A stretch of 64,000 bases of DNA. It comes from Archivesica marissinica (lineage: Eukaryota; Mollusca; Bivalvia; Venerida; Vesicomyidae). Each line of letters starts with the position of its first letter. Position 1 is the stretch's first letter. Location: NCBI GenBank assembly GCA_014843695.1, contig CM026402.1, positions 15,191,037-15,255,036 of the forward strand, read 5' to 3'. Shown here piece after piece: positions 41,701 to 53,700 of the stretch. The notes beneath the pieces are model-generated. The model was given only the letters and a program-made list of their open reading frames with translations, ran no database searches and was not told where the DNA came from. The position numbers were made by a program, and so were the translations under genes.

Positions 41701-44700
41701 TGTACAGTTTTTGCAGCAGAGACATTACGGGCACGTATGTACAGTTTTTGCAGCAGAGACATTACGGGCACGTATGTACAGTTTTTGCAGCAGAGACATT
41801 ACGGGCACGTATGTACAGTTTTTGCAGCAGAGACATTACAGGCACGTATGTACAGTTTTTGCAGCAGATACATTACAGGCACGTATGTACAGTTTTTGCA
41901 GCAGATACATTACAGGCACGTATGTACAGTTTTTGCAGCAGAGACATTACAGGCATGTATGTACAGTTTTTGCAGCAGAGACATTACAGGCACGTATGTA
42001 CAGTTTTTGCAGCAGAGACATTACGGGCACGTATGTACAGTTTTGCAGCAGAGACATTACGGGCACGTATGTACAGTTTTTGCAGCAGAGACATTACGGG
42101 CACGTATGTACAGTTTTTGCAGCAGATACATTACAGGCATGTATGTACAGTTTTTGCAGCAGAGACATTACAGGCATGTATGTACAGTTTTTGCAGCAGA
42201 GACATTACAGGCACGTATGTACAGTTTTTGCAGCAGAGACATTACAGGCATGTATCTACAATTTTTGCAGCAGAGACATTACAGGCATGTATGTACAGTT
42301 TTTGCAGCAGAGACATTACAGGCACGTATGTACAGTTTTTGCAGCAGAGACATTACAGGCATGTATGTACAGTTTTTGCAGCAGAGACATTACGGGCACG
42401 TATGTACAGTTTTTGCAGCAGAGACATTACGGGCACGTATGTACAGTTTTTGCAGCAGAGACATTACGGGCACGTATGTACAGTTTTTGCAGCAGAGACA
42501 TTACAGGCACGTATGTACAGTTTTTGCAGCAGAGACATTACGGGCACGTATGTACAGTTTTTGCAGCAGAGACATTACGGGCACGTATGTACAGTTTTTG
42601 CAGCAGAGACATTACGGGCACGTATGTACAGTTTTTGCAGCAGGGACATTACAGGCACGTATGTACAGTTTTTGCAGCAGATACATTACAGGCACGTATG
42701 TACAGTTTTTGCAGCAGAGACATTACAGGCATGTATGTACAGTTTTTGCAGCAGAGACATTACAGGCACGTATGTACAGTTTTTGCAGCAGAGACATTAC
42801 GGGCAAGTATGTACAGTTTTGCAGCAGAGACATTACGGGCACGTATGTACAGTTTTTGCAGCAGAGACATTACGGGCACGTATGTACAGTTTTTGCAGCA
42901 GATACATTACAGGCATGTATGTACAGTTTTTGCAGCAGAGACATTACAGGCATGTATGTACAGTTTTTGCAGCAGAGACATTACAGGCATGTATGTACAG
43001 TTTTTGCAGCAGAGACATTACAGGCACGTATGTACAGTTTTTGCAGCAGAGACATTACGGGCACGTATGTACAGTTTTTGCAGCAGAGACATTACGGGCA
43101 CGTATGTACAGTTTTTGCAGCAGGGACATTACAGGCACGTATGTACAGTTTTTGCAGCAGATACATTACAGGCATGTATGTACAGTTTTTGCAGCAGAGA
43201 CATTACAGGCATGTGAGTACAGTTTTTGCAGCAGAGACATTACAGGCATGTATGTACAGTTTTTGCAGCAGATACATTACAGGCATGTATGTACAGTTTT
43301 TGCAGCAGAGACATTACAGGCATGTATGTACAGTTTTTGCAGCAGAGACATTACAGGCATGTATGTACAGTTTTTGCAGCAGAGACATTACGGGCACGTA
43401 TGTACAGTTTTTGCAGCAGAGACATTACAGGCATGTATGTACAGTTTTTGCAGCAGAGACATTACGGGCACGTATGTACAGTTTTTGCAGCAGAGACATT
43501 ACAGGCATGTATGTACAGTTTCCATTATTGATATTCCATAATATTTCATGCTTTATATTTGTTTATTTTGTATTTGTAATAAGTTTTAGCATGCTTAGAT
43601 AACTAGATAACTCGATGTTACAGTGTACGATGTTGACAGCATCAGACGGAAAATTAATTTGGGACTTTTACTGTTAAAACGCATTAATTTCATTACTTCA
43701 AAACTTGTGTAATACTGATTTAGTAACAAATACAATTGTATGATAGCAACTTGGTTAGCAGTGGTTAGCGCACTTGTTTCTCACCAATGCAACCCGGGTT
43801 CGATCCTCGGACAAGGAAGTATGTGAGATGGTACCGGTGGTCGGTCACCAGATCGGACAGGTGGGTTTTCTCCGGGTACTCCGGTTTCCTCCCACACGAA
43901 TTACCACATTTACGCTTTCATCCGCGCCAACGAGAGTCGATTAATATAAGTTGTTAAAACTTGCTTCGCAATCGTTGTAAAATAAATAAAGTTTAAACGC
44001 CTATGATAGCAACTTATTTAGAAACTGTTACAATCAGTTTGAATAAACAGGAATATATGTTTAAAGTGAAATAGAAACACTTCTATTGATGGGGCTACTG
44101 GCGCTGCTGATGTGTCTAGGCACAACTGTGGAACAAACTGTTTACTAGTTTCGTTTCCATTGGAACTCATCAGAACGAAATGCGAAATAATTCCGGGTCG
44201 CAAGTTATTTATTTAATTCAGCGGAAAACTCAAAATAGAAGCACCTGTGATTAAACCCTGCGTATATCTGATAGCATCATCTCTATAAACACGATCTACT
44301 ACACACTATCCAATCAGATGCAACAAATTATCTTTACTGTGAAAATTTGATATAACGAAACACAAATATCAAAAGCAAACACGTGTTTTTTCTCAATATT
44401 GTGTTCGACTTTCTACTATCTTCACGGCACAGAGATTGTGTTGCATGCAGTTGCATAGGGCGTATGGCTGTGAGGTTGTAAAGGAATGCAGCTTGGGAGC
44501 ATCAGGGCGGAGGTACCTGTAGGAAAGATTTGGTATTGGGTTGGTCCATGTGATAGGACAGTATGTTCTTATACTGTCCATTCTGTACAGCCTGGGCAGC
44601 TTCATTCGCTAGTTGTGTGGTGAAGACAAAAATCTCACTCTGCTGTTGAACCAGTGACACGTCGCTAGGTACCTGTTGTTGGACTGGCCCTCCATTCGGT

Positions 44701-47700
44701 CCCGGACCCATCGGACCATTTGGACTTGGACCCATTGGTCCCCCTGGCCCCATCATAACAGATTGGTTAACTGGCATTCCCGGGCTAGGTCCCGGGCAAG
44801 GACCTGGCCCCATAGGTGGTCCTCCCTGTGACATCTGTGCACCCATGTGTGGCCCCATTCCTGCTGAGCTGGGGCTCATTACCATGGACATGGCACCTCG
44901 ATGCATTTGAGCCATGTTGGCCGGACTATGTATCTGGACATCTCCCATGATCGGTGTATTTGGATTTCCATTAGACTCTTGTTTCCCTGAAACACAGAAT
45001 TTAACAGCGTCCCAACATATTTTATGATATCAAATGGCACAAAACAGGAATAAAAAGGTTTTGGTTTTTAACCGTTTCCCTCATAGAAGCACCTCTTGAC
45101 GCCAAACCAATGCTCATAATAAAGGCCAGAATCTCATGTAGTTCCAGTAATATCTATGGAGGTGGGATAGATATGACGACTACTTGTCCACTGCATGATA
45201 GCTAAATTGCTGTCGCTTGTATGGAGATATAATAGTATATTAATCTAAATCTCATGTAGTCCCAGTAATATCTATGGAGGTGGGATAGATATGGCGACTA
45301 CTTGTCCACTGCATGATAGCTATGTGGCTGTCGTTTGTATGGAGATATAATAGTATATTAACCTAAATCTCTATGAAGGAAAGGGTTAACATATCATTTT
45401 AATAATTTACTATGGTAATGTGGTATGGAATGAAAACTCTCACACCTGCTGCAACCATAGAGATACAGCGAAACAACGGTCAAGAGTTTATTGGCCCTTT
45501 TACGATCATCCAACGGCTCAGTACAGGGGTCGTAGGTCAAAGCTGAAACTCGGTCTCAATCTGTCTGATTGGTTGAGTCGAGTGCAAATATCACACTCAA
45601 CCAATCAAATTTCTTGAACTTGTTGTAGTTTATGGGGCATACAGCAGCTAGGTGGTACAATTGCAGGGTACATTAAAATAATATATTTAAATCAGGCATT
45701 CAAAACAACTGAATCAATGCCACATGCTGAAATTGGCTAGAGAGTGCAGATTTCGCCAGAAGAAAATTAATTCCAGGGCAAGCTCTGATTCTGTACATTG
45801 TGGAGCAGTATATGGTATACAGGTACATTGTGGAGCAGTATGTGGTGTACAGGTACATTGTGGAGCAGTATGTGGTGTACAGGTACATTGTGGAGCAGTA
45901 TGTGGTGTACAGGTACATTGTGGAGCAGTATGTGGAGTACAGGTACATTGTGGAGCAGTATATGGTGTACAGGTACATTGTGGAGCAGTATGTGGTGTAC
46001 AGGTACATTGTGGAGCAGTATGTGGGATACAGGTACATTGTGGAGCAGTATATGGTGTACAGGTACATTGTGGAGCAGTATGTGGGGTACAGGTACATTG
46101 TGGAGCAGTATGTGGGGTACAGGTACATTGTGGAGCAGTATGTGGTGGTGTACAGGTACATTGTGGAGCAGTATGTGGTGTACAGGTACATTGTGGAGCA
46201 GTATGTGGTGTACAGGTACATTGTGGAGCAGTATGTGGTGTACAGGTACATTGTGGAGCAGTATGTGGTGTACAGGTACATTGTGGAGCAGTATGTGGTG
46301 TACAGGTACATTGTGGAGCAGTATGTGGTGTATAGGTACATTGTGGAGCAGTATGTGGTGTACAGGTACATTGTGGAGCAGTATATGGTGTATAGGTACA
46401 TTGTGGAGCAGTATGTGGTGTACAGGTACATTGTGGAGCAGTATGTGGTGTACAGGTACATTGTGGAGCAGTATTGTGGTGTACAGGTACATTGTGGAGC
46501 AGTATGTGGTGTACAGGTACATTGTGGAGCAGTATGTGGTGTACAGGTACATTGTGGAGCAGTATGTGGTGTACAGGTACATTGTGGAGCAGTATGTGGT
46601 GTACAGGTACATTGTGGAGCAGTATGTGGTGTACAGGTACATTGTGGAGCAGTATGTGGTGTACAGGTACATTGTGGAACAGTATGTGGTGTGCAGGTAC
46701 ATTGTGGAGCAGTATGTGGGGTACAGGTACATTGTGGAGCAGTATGTGGTGTACAGGTACATTGTGGAGCAGTATATGGTGTATAGGTACATTGTGGAGC
46801 AGTATATGGTGTATAGGTACATTGTGGAGCAGTATGTGGTGTACAGGTACATTGTGGAGCAGTATGTGGTGTACAGGTACATTGTGGAGCAGTATATGGT
46901 GTACAGGTACATTGTGGAGCAGTATGTGGTGTACAGGTACATTGTGGAACAGTATGTGGTGTATAGGTACATTGTGGAGCAGTATATGGTGTACAGGTAC
47001 ATTGTGGAGCAGTATGTGGTGTACAGGTACATTGTGGAGCAGTATGTGGTGTACAGGTACATTGTGGAGCAGTATATGGTGTACAGGTACATTGTGGAGC
47101 AGTATGTGGTGTACAGGTACATTGTGGAGCAGTATGTGGTGTACAGGTACATTGTGGAACAGTATGTGGTGTGCAGGTACATTGTGGAGCAGTATGTGGT
47201 GTACAGGTACATTGTGGAGCAGTATGTGGTGTACAGGTACATTGTGGAGCAGTATATGATGTACATGTACATTGTGGAGCAGTATGTGGTGTACAGGTAC
47301 ATTGTGGAGCAGTATGTGGTGTACAGGTACATTGTGGAGCAGTATATGGTGTACAGGTACATTGTGGAGCAGTATGTGGTGTACAGGTACATTGTGGAGC
47401 AGTATGTGGTGTACAGGTACATTGTGGAGCAGTATGTGGTGTACAGGTACATTGTGGTGTACAGGTACATTGTGGAACAGTATGTGGTGTATAGGTACAT
47501 TGTGGAATAGTATCCAGTGATTACCAGTTAACAACATAACAAACAAAAACGTTAATGTTTAATTTCTCGGGTCCTACTGCATAAATATTTAAAAGCCATC
47601 TCAGAATTTGATTCCATTGTAATCAGACGTAATTTCTCTTAGAACTAGACAGTTTTATTTCTTTACCGAAATAGCATTGCTCTAGGAGTGTTGCTCTCAT

Positions 47701-50700
47701 ACTGTTTATGATAAGTGAAGATGCATTCATTGTAGCACTTTGTCAAACCTTCATTGTGAAACTGCATTCATTTCTTATTACATAAAAATGAAATAGCCAG
47801 ACAAATAGTCATACCCAGTGTTCCAGTTAGGATTTGAAAAGGGCCCGGGTGCTGATGGAAATTAAGGCATGTATAGGGGAGTGGGGGCATGCCCCCGGCC
47901 TCCCCTGGACAAGTTTGTTTTCTAGATCGCCGCTGGTGCATTTTGTGTTCCATTTGATATAAATACATTTTCTATCACTCAATATTATGCAAATTAGTAA
48001 AAAACTGAAAATAAAAGGGACTGTTTCAACCCCCTAAATGGGTCTGGTCTCATCACTGAGTACTTATAAGCAGATTTAAGGGGGTGCAACGGTATACCCC
48101 CCTCCCCCCTGAGTCCCGGCACGACCACACAAATCTTTTCATCATCCCAACTTTGCGAACAAATCAGTCAGTTTCCTTTTACTTGCATTTCCAATTTTAG
48201 ACGGTGAGAGAATACGCTCTCCAGTGCCCGAGGTTATAAAACTTTGCTCATATCTCAAAACTCAAGCTCCAGTGATTGGATGATTCAGAGTTTTACTGTT
48301 AGCTGAACCAATAAGAAGCTTGAGACTGAGATTGAGATTGGAGAAAGTTTTATAACCTCCAGACCTGGGCTTTTGGGAGAAGTGGCAAAGCGCGCCTTAA
48401 ATGGTGTTATTTAATAAATGTCAACAAAATATGGTTAAAATACACAGTATGACCATTAAATACAACATTTTACTAGAAGGAGTGCTTTATAATGGGCTAG
48501 TGTATATCTTACTGGCCAAAATGTTGTATGAAATTAGTCAGGGTCCCTAGGGCGACTATTTCGCCCATATCGCCCTCTAAAATGATACCAGGCTTTCTAG
48601 TAGGCATATTTCAGGCTTTCCACATAAATTATATATCAGGCAGATACAATATGAGTAATCTTGTAAAATCAAATCACTTTTACAACGAAAATGTAGATTA
48701 ATTATCATATATAACATAAAACAAATGTATTGTTGCATTTGTTAAGTACAATTTTATTTGCATTACTGAAACAGAACTCATGAAAGGTATCGTACCTTTA
48801 TCAGGTGGCTTAGCATCCCCTGGCGTACCAACCTTCTTGTCCAAGTCTAAAAGGAAAGCAGAGCACCATTGAAATAGTCCAAAAGTCGTGTACTCATGAC
48901 GTTCATTTCGGAGGCCATAACTCGTGATTTGTTCAAGATCTTGTGACAACATACATCATGTACAAGTTAGATAAAGTCTGATCAAGAAATGGCACCCCTA
49001 GAGTGTCTAAAACGTAATTGTTGAGAGACGCATATACGGACATCGGTTGAATGGTAATATTTACAGCTAAAAACACAGCCTTCACACTTAGAATGGTACA
49101 TGTCGACATTATAATTATGTATACATACTCGACCAGAAATCTTATAAAACTAACCTGGATTTACATCTCCGTTTGGCAATTTGCCAACGCTACCCGGATT
49201 ACTCGGTTCTGCCTTTATGGAGATTTCGTCCTTGATTTCCTCTTTAATATCGGCGTTGCTGCCGGGATTAAGTTCCGACTTAATGTTTGAAGGTGTGCCG
49301 TTATCGCGGTTCTTTCCTTCGGGAGACGACAGCAGCCCTGCCAGATCCTGTGATTCCTGTTTGAGCACGTCTCCATCATTATCCTCCTCCACACAGTTCT
49401 TACTCTGCTCCAAGGACTGCAAAATATACACATATACACACACATACACACACATACACATACACGCATATACACATACACACACACATACACATATATA
49501 CACACATACACACACATACACGCATATACACATATATACACACATACACACACATACACGCATATACACATACACACACATATACACATACACAAACATA
49601 TACACATACACACATATACACAAACAATTCTACCTCCATACCTACTTCCATGGGACTGCAATATACCCAAACAATTCTACCTCCATACCAACTTCCATAG
49701 GACTGCAATATACACAAACAATTCTACCTCCATACCAACTTCCATAGGACTGCAATATACACAAACAATTCTACCTCCATACCAACTTCCATAGGACTGC
49801 AATATACACAAACAATTCTACCTCCATACCAACTTCCATGGGACTGCAATATACACAAACAATTCTACCTCCATACCAACTTCCATGGGACTGCAATATA
49901 CACAAACAATTCTACCTCCATACCAACTTCCATGGGACTGCAATATACACAAACAATTCTACCTCCATACCAACTTCCATAGGACTGCAATATACACAAA
50001 CAATTCTACCTCCATACCAACTTCCATAGGACTGCAATATACCAAAACAATTCTACCTCCATACCAACTTCCATGGGACTGCAATATACACAAACAATTC
50101 TACCTCCATACCAACTTCCATGGGACTGCAATATACACAAACAATTCTACCTCCATACCAACTTCCATGGGACTGCAATATACACAAACAATTCTACCTC
50201 CATACCAACTTCCATGGGACTGCAATATACACAAACAAGTCTACCTCCATACCAACTTCCATGGAACCACAAATAACACACATAAAAGTACATATATCTA
50301 CCTCAATAGTAACAGCTCATGTGAGGTCAGTAACATTAACAGCACATGTACAGTAACTAACAGTAACAGTTCATGTGAGGTAACTGACAGTAACAGCTCA
50401 TGCACTAACAGTAATAACCCCATCCGGAGCATAACTTATGTTATGTTATGTTATATTTCGGGTTTTACGCCTGCATCAGCACCATTTTGGGCTATATCGC
50501 CGGCGGGCAGTTTACTTAACAACACCTTTCCTGGGCAGGCTCCAGCGGTTAACCAGTACTTGGGTGCACCAACCTCCGTAAGAAACTGCCAACTTTTTCA
50601 TATAAATGAGACACGGCCTGAGCGGGGCTCGAACCCGTGACCATCAGTGATGATAGGTTACAGTGGTATACAAGTCAGCGACCTTAACCACTCGACCACG

Positions 50701-53700
50701 GAGGCGGACTTACCGGAGCATAACTCGTGTGAGGTAACCAACAGTATATCTCGTGTGAGGTAACTAACAGCATATCTCCTGTGAGGTAACTAACAGTAAT
50801 ATCTCCTGTGAGGTAACTAACATTAATATCTCCTGTGAGGTAACTAACAGTAATATCTTGTGTGAGGTAACTAACAGTAATATCTCGTGTGAGGTAACTA
50901 ACAGTAATATCTTGTGTGAGGTAACTAACAGTAATATCTCCTGTGAAGTAACTAACAGTAATAGCTCGTGTGAGGTAACTAACAGTAATATCTCGTGTGA
51001 GGTAACTAACAGTAATATCTTGTGTGAGGTAACTAACAGTAATATCTCCTGTGAAGTAACTAACAGTAATAGCTTGTGTGAGGTAACTAACAGTAATATC
51101 TCGTGTGAGGTAACTAACAGTAATATCTCGTGTGAGGTAACTAACAGTAATAGCTCCTGTGAGGTAACTAACAGTAATATCTCGTGTGAGGTAACTAACA
51201 GTAATATCTTGTGTGAGGTAACTAACAGTAATATCTCCTGTGAAGTAACTAACAGTAATATCTCCTGTGAGGTAACTAACAGTAATAGCTCATGTGAGGT
51301 AACTAACAGTGATAACCCCATCAGGAGCATAGCTCATGTGAGGTAACTAACAGTGATAACCCCATCAGGAGCATAGCTCATGTGAGGTAACTAACAGTGA
51401 TAACCCCATCAGGAGCATAACTCGTGTGAGGTAACTAACAGTAATATCTCCTGTGAGGTAACTAACAGTGATAACCCCATCAGGAGCATTGAGCTTGTGT
51501 GAGGTAACTAACAGTGATAACCCCATCCAGAGCATAGCTCATGTGAGGTAACTAACAGTGATAACCCCATCAGGAGCATAGCTCATGTGAGGTAACTAAC
51601 AGTGATAACCCCATCAGGAGCATAGCTCATGTGAGGTAACTAACAGTGATAACCCCATCAGGAGCATAGCTCATGTGAGGTAACTAACAGTAATATCTCC
51701 TGTGAGGTAACTAACAGTGATAACCCCACCAGGAGCATAACTCGTGTGAGGTAACTAACAGTAATATCTCCTGTGAGGTAACTAACAGTGATAACCCCAT
51801 CAGGAGCATAGCTCATGTGAGGTAACTAACAGTGATAACCCCATCCGGAGCATAGCTCATGTGAGGTAACTAACATTGATAACCCCATCCGGAGCATAGC
51901 TCATGTGAGGTAACTAACAGTGATAACCCCATCAGGAGCATAACTCATGTGAGGTAACTAACAGTGATAACCCCATCAGGAGCATAGCTCATGTGAGGTA
52001 ACTAACAGTGATAACCCCATCAGGAGCATAGCTCATGTGAGGTTTCTAACAGTGATAACCCCATCAGGAGCATAACTCATGTGAGGTAACTAACAGTGAT
52101 AACCCCATCAGGAGCATAGCTCATGTGAGGTAACTAACAGTGATAACCCCATCAGGAGCATAACTCATGTGAGGTAACTAACAGCATAGCTCATGTGAGG
52201 TAACTAACAGTAATATCTCCTGTGAGGTAACTAACAGTGATAACCCCATCAGGAGCATAGCTCATGTGAGGTAACTAACAGCAATATCTCCTGTGAGGTA
52301 ACTAACAGCATAGCTCGTGTGAGGTAACTAACAGTAATAGCTCCTGTGAGGTAACTAACAGTAATATCTCCTGTGAGGTAACTAACAGCAATATCTCCTG
52401 TGAGGTAACTAACAGTAATATCTCCTGTGAGGTAACTAACAGTAATATCTCCTGTGAGGTAACTAACAGCAATATCTCCTGTGAGGTAACTAACAGTAAT
52501 ATCTCCTGTGAGGTAACTAACAGCAATATCTCCTGTGAGGTAACTAACAGTAATATCTTGTGTGAGGTAACTAACAGTAATATCTCCTGTGAGGTAACTA
52601 ACAGTAATATCTCCTGTGAGGTAACTAACAGCAATATCTCCTGTGAGGTAACTAACAGCATAGCTCGTGTGAGGTAACTAACAGTAATAGCTCCTGTGAG
52701 GTAACTAACAGTAATATCTCCTGTGAAGTAACTAACAGTAATATCTCCTGTGAAGTAACTAACAGCATAGCTCGTGTGAGGTAACTAACAGTAATAGCTC
52801 CTGTGAGGTAACTAACAGCATAGCTCGTGTGAGGTAACTAACAGTAATATCTCCTGTGAGGTAATTAACAGTAATATCTCCTGTGAAGTAACTAACAGTA
52901 ATATCTCCTGTAAGGTAACTAACAGCTTAGCTCATGTGAGGTAACTAACAGCATAGCTTGTGTGAGGTAACTAACAGTAATATCTCCTGTGAAGTAACTA
53001 ACAGTAATATCTCCTGTAAGGTAACTAACAGCTTAGCTCATGTGAGGTAACTAACAGCATAGCTCGTGTGAGGTAACTAACAGTAATATCTCCTGTGAAG
53101 TAACTAACAGCATAACTCATGTGTGGTAACTAACAGCTTAGCTCATGTGAGGTAACTAACAGCATAGCTCGTGTGAGGTAACTAACAGTAATATCTCCTG
53201 TGAAGTAACTAACAGCATAACTCATGTGAGGTAGCTAACAGCATAGCTCGTGTGAGGTAACTAACAGCATAACTCATGTGAGGTAGCTAACAGCATAACT
53301 CATGTGAGGTAGCTAACAGCATAGCTCGTGTGAAGCAACAAGACTACCACTGTAGTGATCCAGAATTGATCACATGTGATGTTCGTTGTTAATTACCAAA
53401 GAATCTCTTGAGGACAGATTCAGATTTAAGTCTGGAGTAGCCCATTTTTTGACCTCCCAATGGTACAAACCTAGTGAGCAAAGTACCAGGAAATCATTGC
53501 TTATTGCAAGGAAATCAACTTTCATCAACAAATGCACTGTGAGTCACTTAACCAAATCCAGTGAAATATTGTAATAGTATCCCTAAATGTCTCTCTCATT
53601 TGAACTAGCTTTACTTAGTTTATACATTATTTATTTCACTATTTTTACATGTAATTTAACAGCAGTAGACTGACTTGAACGAACACACTGGAACGAACAA

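Noticed and set aside
40305..43541. Plus-strand frame of 1078 codons
   Set aside because: Pure translation of a 37-bp tandem array that cycles through all three frames; no start context, domain or splice support.
45714..47546. Frames of 250-610 codons (HHILLHNVPV-type and others)
   Set aside because: Translation of a 30-bp tandem array, open in several frames at once.
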